From: Cinclus cinclus
Taxonomy: Eukaryota; Chordata; Aves; Passeriformes; Cinclidae
DNA length: 64,000 nucleotides
Direction: 5' to 3'
NCBI RefSeq assembly: GCF_963662255.1
Contig: NC_085049.1
Coordinates: 50,662,837 to 50,726,836 of the forward strand
Shown: piece after piece, positions 25,677 through 38,690 of the stretch
How the letters are laid out: every line of letters starts with the position of its first letter
Numbering within the stretch: position 1 is the stretch's first letter
Program-made: the position numbers and the translations under genes
Notes under the pieces: generated by a model
The model's database searches: none
What the model was told of the DNA's origin: nothing
What the model saw: only the letters and a program-made list of their open reading frames with translations

Positions 25677-25709
25677 TGTTTCAGAAAACAGAATGTGTTT
25701 TCTGAAACA
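25677..25709. repeat. Perfect 14-bp hairpin
   Basis: The arms 25677-25690 (TGTTTCAGAAAACA) and 25696-25709 (TGTTTTCTGAAACA) are exact reverse complements around a 5-nt loop. The pairing does not extend outward, so the stem is too short for a microRNA precursor, and there is no flanking duplication to suggest a terminal inverted repeat. Confidence 0.85.
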
Positions 25710-27339
25710 CACTATCCTGACAGTCTTCTGCAGAAAACTTTTTCCCTTTGCAGAATGTAACTTATAGCTTAAAAAGTAATCTGTTGAAATATAAACCAAA
25801 CACCCTTTAACATCTGTCTGTTTCTCTAGGTCAATATTTAAACAAGAAGCCATGAAACTTCAGCATTCTACTTTGACCTGTAATTTGTATGCCTTAGACT
25901 TCATGTTTCTTGGACTTTGAGAGCTCCGAATTTACAGTGGACACTCTGGACCTCCTGCTGCTGAATCTGTGCACTGAAGGGCTGCTTCAGAGGAATTTGC
26001 TGTATTTGCTAGTGCTGATTTGACATTAGGTATTCAACAATTCAGTGAGTGTGCTGTGATATAAACGTGTTCAGCATCCTTTGTTCTGTGCTTTAGACAA
26101 ATGAGATGAGCAAGAGGAAAGCGTGCAGCCCTCGCTTTTAATATTTTTATTGGACTCAACCCTAACATTTAAAATACCAACACACTGACCACAGAAGTGA
26201 TTCTTCTTCCCCACAACTATCCACATGCACACACTTTCTCCCCTACTAAAATATTAGAAGGGCAGAAATTCAAATGACCTGACTGTGAAATCACTGAAAT
26301 TGCATAAATTGAGCAATTGCTTGATAGCAGCAACAGAGTTGGTACTTGCAAAAACACATCATGAAAGTGAACTTGCAAGCTTATCGTTTACCCCAGGCAG
26401 AAGGACTTTTAAAATTGTGGTTATTGTTTTAGCGAAATGTTTGGACAATAAACTCCCAGAAACTGAAGTGTAGGACGCACTTTGTTTATACAGAAACCCG
26501 ATTAGTATTCTTTACACACCATTTATCCGCTGGATCTTGTTGCAGAGCTGTTGACAGGATGTGTTCCTGTCATTGGACAGGTCTAAAGTGACTTTTTTTT
26601 TTTATTTTTTTTACTTTGAAAGTTATAAATTGCTTTAGAAACTATTCTGCTTTGAATGATATGAATCAACAAAAAAGGTAGTTTTTTTTTTTTAAGGAAG
26701 TAACAGGATAGTGTTCCTACTTGGAATTGAGGGTTGCATATCAGATACTTTTTATTTTATGTGGACTTGTAAAATGCTTTTTTCCCCCCTTTAAGTATGA
26801 GTGTTAGGACATAAACCATAAATTATCCTTCAGCAAAAGGCTTCTATTATCTATAGGCATATAAAAAAAGGAGGACATTTCAGAATCTACTCCTTGAACA
26901 TCAGTTGTACAAAATACACCTTGATAAAATAGGATAATTTCAGAGTCTAAACCAAGCAATGGTGGCATTGTAATAGATGATATTCTTCCTTATTTTCCAG
27001 TATTAATTAAATTCATGTCCCTGCATAATTGTTCATGATGTTGGAGTTGATTTTTTTCATGGAAGAGTTTAATCAAGATATTAATTACTTGTCATTAAAA
27101 ATAGTCTCCTGATGATATTTTTAAGAGGAAGAGGGATAGCTCCATTGTTCTATCTAAATTCCAGCTCTGCTAATTGCACTGTGCTTATCTAAATTATGCC
27201 AGCTGTAGATTCTCATGAATGTGTAGATTGGCTGTTAGCAACTGATATGTTCCATCTTCCATATTTTCATATCTTGCCAAATTGATGTCTAATGCTGAAG
27301 AATGTTTTTGGGCTCACTCCACCTCATTCTCTTGTTCAG
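25710..27339. other. Unique non-coding stretch
   Basis: AT-rich sequence with T runs near 26594-26610 and 26681-26692. No gene or nameable repeat is seen. The last 30 bases form a pyrimidine-rich tract that leads into the candidate exon at 27340. Confidence 0.55.
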
Positions 27340-27401
27340 GAAATGGCACCCAACTTCACCCCTGAAAGAGTATTTCTACAGTTAACGAGAGAGAGAATAA
27401 G
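27340..27401 (+). other. Candidate 62-nt exon (plus strand)
   Basis: The acceptor CCTCATTCTCTTGTTCAG ends at 27339 and the donor ATAAG|GTAGGAG begins at 27402. Only one frame is open through the exon. It starts at the first base and reads 20 codons beginning EMAPNFTPERV and ending LTRERI, with AG carried over; the other two frames each contain a stop. An ATG in a fair start context (GAAATGG) lies at the second codon. The peptide is not one I recognise. This is the best plus-strand exon candidate in the window, but it rests on splice signals and one open frame only. Confidence 0.25.
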
Positions 27402-30400
27402 GTAGGAGTTATTTCTGTGCTGCACAAATTAAGTCCAAGCAGTCAGGTGAGGTAATGTGCAGCAGCAAAAGAAAAGAAAACAAAATCCATTCTCAGCCTA
27501 GAAAATTAGTGTAAGGAAAAAAGTTGACAGCCAGTTCTGAAAACTGTAACATATAAAGGTTAATAAATATCCAAAGTAATATATACCTGTAAACTTAATT
27601 CCTTCCTCTAAGCAACTGCTTTTAGTTCTTTCATACATTTGGAGTGAAGAGTGAGAAGTAAAGCCAGGAAGGTAAGTGGGTTTCCATCAAGTTTATCCCA
27701 ATATTGGATACGGGGAAGGTTGCTTCCTTTTCCAGTGTCCAGAAATGCACACACACCAATAGAATTGGTACACATTTTCTCATCACATGATCTGTTTTCA
27801 TTCAAGTAGTCACATCTTTTTATCTGTGTGTGTTGGACAAGATTTTCTAGTAATTTCCTTTCTTAATGTATTGGTTGGGACTTTAACTCTCACTTCCTTC
27901 ATTTTTAAAGCACATTTTTTCCTACATCAACATGTAATTTTAATATTATTTTAGCATAAAATTTAATATTGCATGTCCATAATTGTAGTAAAAAAACTCC
28001 AACAATTTTGCAAGGTAAGTAAAACAGCGATCACGCTGACTAAAACTGTGATATCAGTAAAAGAGAAATATTAGATGGGTGGGTTCAATGACCTTGGTAT
28101 CCCCTCTCTAAATGTTGCATAACGAGAAACTTTGAAACTTTTATAGTCTGTACCAGCTAGAATGCTTCTATGATATAATCTTCAAAAATAGTAGCAAAAT
28201 GGTCTAAAACTACTGTCAGGACACCTTTGCAAAAAGTTTCAATATTCAGGATATCCAGCACAGACCCTTCCACATTTGTCTGTGGTCCCTAGAGAAAATA
28301 CCGAAGTAAAACTGCAGAGGTTTCAAATTCAAAATATCACCCAGGAGAAGTATCTTGCTGTGTGCACATTTGAAAAAATAAATTTCCACTTTCTTCTGTT
28401 TATTCTTAGTGCATGATTTTCCAAGAATTGAGAAACCAAACCCAAGAACTGTACTGAAAATGTGAGTAGACTCTCTTGAGTCCCTAAAGATCTCTACAAT
28501 ATTTTAGGCCGTAAATGATTATGATCAGAAATTATCTGCTGTGCCTTCCAGGGATTATTTGCTGTAACACTTAACTAAAAAATAATAATAAATAAATAAA
28601 TAAATAAATAAAAAATCTTTATTTCCTGGCAAATATTTCCTTGGTTTTACTAAACACAAAATTAACATTACCTGGTCAACAGGATAAAAATGAAAATAGT
28701 TCAGGTGTAGCATCCTGCAATATAATTGAATAATATTTTATTCAACCAGTGAACTAACTTGTTTTTTAAAGGAGAATATACTGTGTTGTTGCTAAATAAT
28801 TTTATCAGTTTTTGTGTTCTTTTGTACCAAATCTTGCATTAACTTTGGGTGCCTTTTTCTAATCACTAAGCTTTCCAAACCATTTATGAAAACTCATACA
28901 TGCACACACGTACATACACTGTCAACACTATAATTCCACAAGTCAAATTCAATTTTGTTGAATTATTTTAGCACCTGCCTATCAACTGTTTCCTTCTGAA
29001 AGCCCTGACATTTCCTTCTGTTATGTTCCATGAGGAAAAAACAAAACTATAAAACAGCTTCTTTCCATGCATTTCACTTGCTTTATTTTTGTGAAGCTCA
29101 GGCAAAAAAAAAATAAAAGAAATTCCACTTCAAGTTTCCTAATGTATCTTCAGAGTCATAACAAAAGCAGAAACCCTTTCATGAGTGAAAAAAATGATTG
29201 TTGCAAAAATATTAGCAAGAGATTTTTACTTGTCTAAAAGAAAAAAATCTCTCCCAACCTGAGATTGCAACATCCATGTTTTTGCCCTTCTCCAAATTTC
29301 ACCTACATTAATACTTTAAAATCTTATCAAAATTTTAAGTGATTTGATAACCCATCTTACTTCCAGAAGCTTGATGTTTTTAAGTAACTAAAACTGAAAC
29401 ATGGGGTGTGTGTCTGGACTTTTTTGACCAAAAAAGTGAAAGGACATGAATATAGAAATTGAAAAAAGGACCAACAAAAGTCACAGGATAAGGCTATTTT
29501 CACAGCAGTTCAGTCTTCTGCTTGTTCTGGACTAGGAATTAATCTATTCCTTCTAACTGGTGAGCTACTGTTTGACAAGAGTTCATCCCTAGAGCATTGG
29601 ATTAACACATGGGACTAAATTAAAGATTTTAAAAATAATAATCCTCTCTGGCTCCTTGACCCAGTGCTGGTCCATGAAGTCAGTAAAAAATCTTATAAAT
29701 TCCGGTTCCTATTTTCAAAAGTCCATTTTGTCCAGGTAATAAGTTACAGTAATTGGAAATTACATTTTTACACTACTGGCTTCCAAGTAGAAACAACTAT
29801 GTTGCAAAATGCTTGCTTTTTAATGATTTATTCTTTTAAATTTATATATATATTATATAGACTGTATTTAAGAAAAGCATGCCATTAGTTTGCATTGGGA
29901 AAAGAAACATAAAAGGAAATAAGGACTTAACTTTAGGGTCTGGACAGTGATAAATGGGCTATTTGTTACCTGATCCCACATGAAGGAAAAATTTGAACTC
30001 ATTTAGTGAAATACATGTCTGTATAGACATAATCACCTCTTCAGAGACTTTTTAAAGCTCTGTTTTCTTAGCTAAAGCATCAGTTCTAAGATCAACTTCT
30101 AAGAATTTTGTCTTAATGAACCAAAACTGAAAAACAACCCAGGGCTTCCTGTTGAATCTAAGTAATGAAATTCACATTTCATCTATATTTCCATTTCAGT
30201 GAAACAACCTACTGTTTCTCCAGAATTATCCCTTTTCATAAACAGTCACACCTACTTAGCTTTTTCTTCATGAACTTACCACAACCAAGCCCACACCTCT
30301 ATGTCTGGTAGTCTGTGGCAGAGACATATTTTAAATGTAGGGATATACAGATAAATGGAACTGAATTAGAGCTGCTGAATAAGTGGAAGGTCTCCTGGAC

Positions 30401-30459
30401 CACTGTCACAGTTTTAGTACTTCTCATCACTGAGCTAATGCATTTTATCTCCCTACCAG
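27402..30459. other. Unique non-coding stretch
   Basis: No gene or nameable interspersed repeat. It contains the (AAAT)n microsatellite at 28577-28615 and several short A runs. TATATATATATTATATAG at about 29844-29861 is simple AT sequence. Confidence 0.55.
28577..28615. repeat. (AAAT)n microsatellite
   Basis: A short AAT run passes into five to six AAAT units and ends in an A run. It is a typical vertebrate tetranucleotide microsatellite, probably polymorphic in length. Confidence 0.9.
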
Positions 30460-30511
30460 GGCAGGTCAGTTGTGTCAGCTCAGCTGTCTTTATGTCAAAT
30501 TGTTGATCAGG
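30460..30511 (+). other. Candidate 52-nt exon (plus strand)
   Basis: The acceptor TTTTATCTCCCTACCAG ends at 30459 and the donor ATCAGG|GTAAGAT follows 30511. Two of three frames are open: one reads GRSVVSAQLSLCQIVDQ, and the other reads AGQLCQLSCLYVKLLIR. Neither is recognised. Several longer frames overlap this region on both strands, so the open frame adds little weight. The splice signals are good but chance pairs are common. Confidence 0.18.
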
Positions 30512-33500
30512 GTAAGATGATAACATTTAGTCTTGAGTCCAGAAACTTATTATGAAAATCGGAAAGAAAAACTGCTTTTATGAAAAGAAGATAAATAGAG
30601 ACTAATAGTTTAAAAATCTTAAATCCAAACCACATTTTCCTGACATAAAAGTTAGTGAATGTGAACACGACAACCAGATACATGTGGGCTTTTTTATATG
30701 CCGTTCCCCATCCATATTTTTCCTTCTTTTTAAAATCTAATTGGAGAAGGTATGTGTACTTTCCAGAAGTGCTGCCTATTTCACCTCTAACTTCCAAAAA
30801 TACCTGTATTTACTAAATAGTGTGAGAATAATAATAGTTTTCCCACAATATTTGAGATTCTGTTGTGAAGATTGAGTTTTAGAAAAAAAAACCTCAGCAG
30901 TAAAACCACATTCTGATATCGCCTCTTTGAGTCTGAACTTGTTATTCAGCAGGTTTATGTTGCTGCCAGTGATTTAAAACCAGGTGCTCCACCACAATAG
31001 AATACTGACATTTTATGGAATAAATGCAAATCAAACGTGAAAGCATAGCTGGAACCTCTGAGTATAAAACATTAAAGTTGTTGTTAAAGTGGCTATAGAT
31101 ACCAAAACAAAATATGTTTGACAGTGAAAAAAGTCCTTAGGCAATGGAGCTGGCACCATGTCAAAGGGAGAATAAAACCATCTTTCTGTTCCACATGGTT
31201 ATTGATCACTGAGGCAAAATTTCTGAAAACAACATGCATTGACTTCGTCAGCCTCTCTTGCTCTGTCTTTTCCAACCAGGCCACTGACATCTTTCAAAAG
31301 CATGTAGTTTGTCACTTGAAAGCTATATAAAGCTTCAGAGGAAATGTTTCACTGGAGAAGAGACTTGGGAAGCGATACTAGAAAAAATCATTCCCCCCAC
31401 CCCCAAAATGTTCATTTTCAAGAGCAGTAAGATATATACTGCTTAGCTTTTCACTCAAGTCTTGATGATTGAACTGTTTTATTACATTTTGAATTTAGGT
31501 AGGATTATATGTGAGGTACCCTTGAACAAAGAAGTGATTTTGACTTTCAATCTGGCTTAATAGTACGGCTTTGCTGTCTCAACAAGGTAGTGAATCTTAC
31601 TGCGTACCTGGTGCCTTACTGTAAAATACCACTCTTTTAAAAACCCATTTAAGTACCATTTTGTTAGATTTCTAGTTTTGGTAGGGTGTTTAGAGTCAGG
31701 ACTGGTCATTAATATGTATCCAGTTTGCACGTGAATGTGGTGCACAAAGAGTGAATTAATACATATTAGGAGAGGGAATAGCTGGAGAAGGAGAAAGGCA
31801 GGGAGGAGGAGCAGAGAAGCTGAATGAGACAGAGACAGAAATCACTTTCAGGAACCAGAACCAGCAGGGTTCCACGTTCAGACAACTTACTGGGACAAGG
31901 GATGGGCCTTCTCTCTTGAAATGGATAAAATAGAAGGAAACAAAATCCCTGGAAGGCAAATTCAATCCCTAAACTCAGGATATGGCTTTAAGATGTTTAT
32001 TTTAAAATGTTCAGATTTTAACAGGCTTCTGAAAGTCACATGGATTTAAACCATGTTACATCATCAGACATATCACTGGAATTTTTGTGGTTAATTAACA
32101 GGTGATTTTACCAGAGGGGAAGTTTTAGGGGTATATTTTTTACCTTAAACAAAACAGAAATGTTGACATAAGGTATCTAAAGTAATATTACTTTTTATCA
32201 GATACTTAAAAAAAATGTTGTTTGTATATGTTATTAAGAAAATGAAGGTACATTCATATTCTATTTTCTTTAAACAAATAAAAATCATAAAATACTTCTA
32301 AAGATGAATGACAAAGTAAAAGTTAAATGCTCTCTATTTCCTAGTTTTAATGTATTTACATTTACTGCAAAAAAAAAAAAATCGATTTCCTTGATTCAAA
32401 AAATCAATTTTCAAGGAGAGGTGTTTTCACTAGAGAAAGTAGTGCAAGATACTGGATTCAGTTCAGAGGAGAATAGGTTCAGTTCTTCTTCCCCATGGTC
32501 TAGAAGAAGTTCAGATTCTTGCAAGCATAGGAATTGGCTATTGGCTGATTAAAGTTTGGAGAGCTAATCTTCTGAGAGGAGGCTAGAATGGATTATCTTA
32601 ATTATGGTAGTGAAATGAAGGGCTGGAAAATATTTTTTCACTCTAAAAAGTTCATAATGTTGAACACTAGGGAATAAAATTACTATTTTAGCTGAAAGCT
32701 AGCACTTGGCATATGAGCATAGGTAAGCAAAATGGTCACGTAGAGGTCTAGGGTGGAACTTAGTATAAAAGTTTTTTACCATTAAATGAGTGAGCTTTGG
32801 ACCAGTCTACTACTTTGCAGCACTGGCAGTAAAAAATGCCTAAATGATTTTAAGGGGAAGCTTAAGAGGACTGTGTTGTGTGATTTATTTCAATAAGAAG
32901 AATGTACATTTGATATAATGGGTGGCTCCTTCAGGTTCTTGCTATCAACAAATTGGAACAATCAATCAAATAAAACAAAATTGAAAAAAAATAACAAGAT
33001 ACTAGTGACAGTAATATTTAGGTTATACATTGCAATCATTTATATTACAGTAGCAGATATTTTAAAATTATAATATAACTGTATGAAAACAAACACTTTG
33101 ATTAAAAAAAAGAATGTATTCCAAATTCATGGTCAGCACTATTGTTATGAGTTCTGTAATCAGATTATAGCTACTGTGGACCCCATCAGATTATGTAATT
33201 ACCTTCCCAGGACTGAGAGTCTTCAAAATCCATTTGTTAAAAACATGCTGTGGTATCATAAACACACTTATTTGGCTTTATTGTTTTTATGCTATGTTGT
33301 GAAGAAGGTGTAGTGGATGTTTATTTTCTTGGAAGAGTGTGATTAGAGGTGTGGGATGTGAAAACAAGATGCATTTCCCTGTTTGTGCTAAAACTAGAAG
33401 CAGATTGAATTCACTAAATTTCAGTAGGTGACATATAAATCAGAATTTTCTGACAAAACAATATAGGGTGAGCCTTCTAATAACAATGACTTTATGGTCT

Positions 33501-35245
33501 CGATGAGTCATAAAACTCTCTCTGCAAAAGAGTGGTCTTAATTAGACACCCAGCAATAATTCATTACTGTATTGTCAGAAGGGTATAAACAGGGCAGAAG
33601 GCCAAGTCAAGGCCATTGTCACCTAACAGCACAACACATTAGCAAGAATGAAAAACTAAATTTCCGATGTATGCTAAGTCACAAGCAGTATGCATCTCTA
33701 TATGTTGATTTGTTTTACTGATGAAAGAGCTCAGGAACAACTAGAAAGATATTATGTTGTTAATGTTAAATTTGCCCAAGGTATGTACCATTACAGAGCA
33801 AGGATTGAACAAGGATGACATCTGATCTCATGAAATAGTTCATCTTCTCTGAATGGTAAATAATTTGGTTTCAATTTGTTATGAACAATAGGAGTTTACT
33901 GGCTATTTGAATAGTCTTAACTATGCTGAAAAGATCTGTTTTATGTAGGGGTTTACTAGAACACAAATAATTTGGAGAGTTGCCTTAGAATTGTTTGGAA
34001 AAAAAATCTTTTTCTTCTTCAGCTGTTTTTTGCTCCCCAACATAGCCTTTCTTTTAAAAAAGAAGTCTGTGTGTTCCTAATGCCAGTTGAATTACTTAAG
34101 CAAGCAAGTCTGAGCCCAGATGTAAAATCTTAGGGAAAGAAATTGATAGCCCCCAATAGAAAATAGGAATTATAGCTGTTTTCTTTTCTATGAGACACTT
34201 TCTCTTAGGTCTCAGTTTGGCAGAATACTGGGACCTAAGAGAAGGCGTTATTTCAAGGAAAGAAATAGTTCTAGTTTACTTCAATGGAACTACTTCTGTA
34301 CTAAGGAATCACATGGGTTTAAATATCTCACTGGATCAGCCTTTTCAGTTTTGGAATTTTCACTGGCTGGATGGGGACTTACTATTGGGTCATTGTTTTT
34401 ACTACCATGGCAATAAAATTTGAAACCCCTCTGAATAGACTGAGATGGGGAGTTCCAGACTAAAAATGGAAATGTGTGAGATTCAGTTATTGTTCATGAT
34501 TTTCCTCACACTCAAAGCTTAAATCAAGCAAGTAGTTATGCAGACATTTTCCCTAGGCACACTTTTAACTGTGTATAAGCATTTGTATGGATGGTCCCAA
34601 TTCATCATGATTTTAGTGGTGACTTAGTTCTATAAACCAAGAATGAACACTTTCTACTGAAAAAAAAAAAAAAGCTCTGGACTCCTTTTGGTGATGTAGA
34701 ATACATTACATGGGGTAGTAGTTTTCTTAGCACAGATTCACGTTAGACACTCCTTCCAATGGCAGTGGAAGGAGACTCTCTGTTATGGCTCAGACATAAA
34801 CCAAAACTGCATATGAACACATTACTGATCAAATGAGCACTTGCTGCTAACTGTGCATTTACTCCAGCTTGAACTATAATGTGTTAGCTTAAACCTCTTT
34901 CTCTGAGCCTGTTGTGTTCAGTTGAGGCAGAATAAATCCTGAACTTGTAATAATGTAATTGTGTGCAAAAGCCCTTTTAAATAGAAATTTGGTACTTTTC
35001 TTAAAGAAATTTATGGGTTTTGAAGTTCAAGCAGGATATGCAAGGACAACAATTCTTTGTTTTTTTATCAGAATGTAATAGATCGTATCAGGCACAAAAC
35101 AGCTGAAAAGCATCTTTTAATGATCTCTTCTGGAAAGACTTTTTAATGGCAGGGTATCCTTTTGGTTTTTTGGTTGTCTCATTCAAAGAAGCAGCCCTGC
35201 ATGTTAAAGTTCCTTAATGTAGCTGTTATTAAAACACATTATATG
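30512..35245. other. Unique non-coding stretch
   Basis: No gene is recognised. It holds a purine-rich tract at 31769-31850, A runs at about 32371-32382 and 34660-34673, and many short frames with no features. No nameable interspersed repeat is seen until the decayed CR1 piece at 35246. Confidence 0.55.
31769..31850 (+). repeat. Purine-rich tract
   Basis: About 80 bases are mostly G and A on the plus strand, with units such as GGAGAAGGAGAAAGG and GACAGAGACAG. On the minus strand it forms a long pyrimidine tract with possible acceptors (TTTCTCCTTCTCCAG), but no donor follows at a sensible distance. Confidence 0.7.
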
Positions 35246-35318
35246 ATGGTCCTGTGTTGAGCAAAATGGTTGAACTGAACAGTCTTCAGAGTTCCCTTCC
35301 AAGCTCAGAAGTTCTGAA
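35246..35318 (+). mobile_element. Decayed CR1 LINE 3' fragment
   Basis: The order of motifs GTTGAGC, GGTTGAACTGAAC, TCTTCAGAGTTCCCTTCCAA and an eroded TTCTGAA matches the last part of the CR1 3' untranslated region (consensus-like GGTTGGACTAGATGATCTxCAGAGGTCCCTTCCAA). The octamer tail is lost. The element is short and diverged, so it is an old insertion. Confidence 0.6.
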
Positions 35319-36068
35319 CCCATGAGTCAAAACTTAAATTTCAGTCACCTTGAAGGTGGGGCTATCGGTCACATTCAGGCATTGATTTCTTCTTTACAAA
35401 AGATTAAGGTCTGCCTTTGCTGCAGGATGGCAACTTATAGGACTGTTGTGCACTGTATATATTTCTCTTGCTGGTTTTTAGTGCAGTGTGAGCCCACTGA
35501 TGCACAGCCAGGAAGACACTGACCGTCCAACTCTGCCAGTAGCAAAACACAGCCATATGCTAACAATCTCAACATCCAGGTCAACATTCAGCAGTCACAA
35601 ATAGTAACTGAATAATACATAATCCATCACATTCAGGCTAAAGAACCAGATTTAATAGTGTAGTTAGATTTTATAAGCACTTGAAATAGCACTTGGTTAG
35701 TAAAACCCAATAAAACAGAGCTTTTACAGTAATACAGTATATATGTATAACTTACACAGCTAATCATGTCTGAATTTGTTTTTAACAATCAGTTAGTATT
35801 TATTGATTATAGAGTCCAATAGCTGTCTGGTTAAATTCATAACTGGAAAACCTAATTCGAGCTGTCATTGTAAGTTTCTCATTCAAAGGGTCTCTTATGC
35901 AACAGCTTGGCAAAAACAAAAGAAAACAAAAGAAATAAAAAGTCCAATATATACAAGAGGCATATTGTAAAAAATATCAAAATCACTGAAACACATATAT
36001 TGAGCGAGATTGCTTGGTCTTATTTTAGTATTTATTCTCAGTGAGACAAGCACAAAATAATTTCTTAC
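35319..36068. other. Unique non-coding stretch flanking the 57-nt exon
   Basis: AT-rich sequence without a recognised gene. Read in the minus direction it is the sequence just downstream of the donor at 36068. It has an A-rich run of AAAACAAAAG units at about 35911-35930. Confidence 0.5.
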
Positions 36069-36125
36069 CATTTGAGCAGGAGCCACAAGTCAGAGCCTGA
36101 CAGTTCATTGAATTTGTTTCTGTAT
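36069..36125 (-). other. Candidate 57-nt exon (minus strand), best splice pair in the window
   Basis: On the minus strand a 20-nt pyrimidine tract, TTTCTCTCTCTTCCACAG, ends directly before 36125 and the donor CAAATG|GTAAGAAA follows 36069. The length is a multiple of three. Two frames are open: one reads YRNKFNELSGSDLWLLLK with TG carried over, and the other reads TETNSMNCQALTCGSCSN. The third frame has a stop. Neither peptide matches a family I can name. A 57-nt cassette exon would be typical of a neuronal gene with long introns, but this is inference. The upstream and downstream exons are not identified, and the site could still be a pseudo-exon. Confidence 0.35.
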
Positions 36126-38617
36126 CTGTGGAAGAGAGAGAAACGGCATTGCAGAGAATATCTGGGTAATGTACTCAAACAAAATATCAGGAGTACAGTA
36201 TCCCTTCCTACCAAGCTTGCTTTGCCAAAAAACTTTATGATATTTGAAAAGTGTACAGTACTGGGGAGGGAACGGAGACATAAAATTTCCACATAAAGCT
36301 TTCTCTAATGGGCTGTCAGCGATGTGAAACTCAAATGTATGTGTCTGCAATTGTTGCAAGAGTGAAGGGAGTGTTGTCTTGCAGTACTTGCACCTTTGTT
36401 TTCAGTATTTTCAGTGGGAAAAATTACTAGTTAGTTGTTGCCAGTAAAACTGGATTTCTCTGTGATGTCCAAAATCAGGATCCTTCTGAATCCTGTGCAA
36501 AATGAGAAGCAGAAGGCTCCTGGAGTCTGTTGAATGAAATTGAAACCTTCACATCATTTAGGTGGTGAACACAGATTATAATACAGCCCAATTGCCTTAA
36601 GTGGCTAATATTAATGATGTTTGGCTTTGTTATGGACATAGAATCCAAACATTTAATGAAGTACTAAAAATATGGTGGGTCTGGACTCTAACTTAGGTTG
36701 CACTGTTGGCTGCAAGGTAAATGCAGCAGTTTAGATATCCTTTCAGGAATGTTTGAGTTGCAGGAAGTTTGGCAAGCTGAAACACAGACAGTCTTGACTG
36801 GCTATTTGTCTTGGTTCTTTCACAGTGTATGATGCTTCCAGTGTATAAAAATCTTTTCACTGTGAGACTGTTGCTATTAGAGCTGTAGTGGAGGGACACA
36901 GTCACTGTGAAAAGAATGAAACACATAACCTGACTGCTCAAATACATGTCCAAATATACATCCAGTCACCCAAACACAGAGCTTCTGTAGATCTACGTAT
37001 ATATAGCAAATGTGTTTTATGTCATATTGTATTGAAAACAATTGTTCCATTAAAAACTTTGAACATAATATTGTTGCTAAAATAAACTCTTTTTGCACAT
37101 CATTTTAAATGCAATAGCTATTAGAATTTTCTCATTGCAATGGACATGATTAATATCCTGCAAGATTAGAAGAACCTGCCTGGTGAGCTGATTTTCTGCT
37201 TTATTTTGTTCATCTCTCTGTAGGCTCAGCAGTCTTTAATGAGTTCAATTAAACATCTTTGTTTTCAATTTAAAATATATTTACTTATACTTTAATGCTC
37301 CATCTGGAAGCCCTATGTTTCTGGAAGAACTGGTTTTGGACATTTAAATATTCAAGAAGCTGGCAGAAAACCTGTGAAGTTAAACTATATTTTGAAAACA
37401 AAATTCAGTTCTACAATCAGATTTGTCATTATAATGCATCTACATGTGAACTAGTATTGCTCCAGAGATTTATTTTACACAACAAATTGTAGCAGGTTGT
37501 ATGTTCATCAGACATTGAGCAGCATAAATCCTTTTTGAAGTATTTAAAATCTTTTCTGTATACTAAGATGTCCTAGCATGTCATAGATGAAGATAAGGTA
37601 AGGCAAAAACCTACTTCAGTGCTTAACAACATCCTTAGGTAAAGCAATCCAGTAGTCCATGCTGTGATGGCTGTCTGTTCCTAAAAACACCTATAATAAG
37701 ATGCTGAGTCCTACCTATGGGCTTATCTGCCAGTATATATATACAAACAGAAGAATTCAGACCTTCCTTTTAAAGGCTTACAGTTAACACCACCCAGGAC
37801 CTGATACACAGAAGACATGCTGCAAGTTCTCATTTAAAACACTCTTTATAACTATTTTTAAGTGCCTAATAAAGCTATGTGAAACCTGTCTTCCACTTGT
37901 TCTTTCAGAGAAACCATGCATTTTTGTCATCCAAACAAGATGCTGCTGGCCTTTTCTTTGGTCTAGACTGGAAGTTAATTCTCCTGGAGCAATTGTGAAC
38001 CAACCAAGTAGCACGAACACTATAGCTATAATATGTAATGGATGGGTGACTGCCAGTCTTAATCTTTTTGTTGCTAACTGAAGTATGTAATTTATATTCT
38101 AGCCTACTGTATGAATAAACTGTACTCAGGTAGTTCTCAAAATATATTTCCCCATCAAGAAATAATTTTTGAATATTAATATTGTAAAAAAGAACTCTGT
38201 AGAACACTAGACAAGTTTTATGGAAGGTTTAATAACCATTTTAGAACATAATCTTTAGCTAATTGTTTTAAGTATAGGCCTGCCAATCAAGATACAGAAA
38301 TATGCATGGTTGCTAGCAAATCCATTGTAAGAATTTTAACTTGATGTTTGCACAGTTTGAAAGGAAATCTGTGTTGATATTGTGAAAGGTAGAGAAAATT
38401 ATAGACAAATAATTTAAAGCGCCCTATTTGAGACATGATTTTAAAGGCAATATCTATTTTCATGTCCTCAGAGCAACGAGGAAAGGAAACCCAGGAAAAA
38501 TGCAAGAAGTTTGATTCAGTAGATGCTTCAATGCCATGCATCCTTTAGTGGCTGTCAGTGTGGGTGAGTGGTTGGCCTAGCACTGCATTGTTCTACCAAG
38601 GATGCTTGGGCTTTTTC
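36126..38617. other. Unique non-coding stretch
   Basis: No gene is recognised. From 36126 to 36360 several frames are open on both strands, an unusually stop-poor patch upstream of the 57-nt candidate exon. A frame of 100 codons on the minus strand at 37905-38207 has no recognisable feature. Confidence 0.5.
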
Positions 38618-38690
38618 CAGCAGTTGAACTTTGATGATTTTTATGGGTCCCTTCCCTTCAGGCTATTCTATGATTCTGTGATTCTATGAT
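38618..38690 (+). mobile_element. CR1 LINE 3' terminal fragment
   Basis: The end GGGTCCCTTCCCTTCAGGCT is followed by two to three copies of the ATTCTATG-type octamer at about 38665-38689 (ATTCTATGATTCTGTGATTCTATGA). This octamer tail defines the 3' end of CR1 in birds and reptiles. Only about 70 bases remain, consistent with strong 5' truncation during target-primed reverse transcription. Confidence 0.85.

Noticed and set aside
25677..25709. MicroRNA precursor
   Set aside because: The stem is only 14 bp with a 5-nt loop and does not extend, which is well below the 55-70 nt of a normal precursor.
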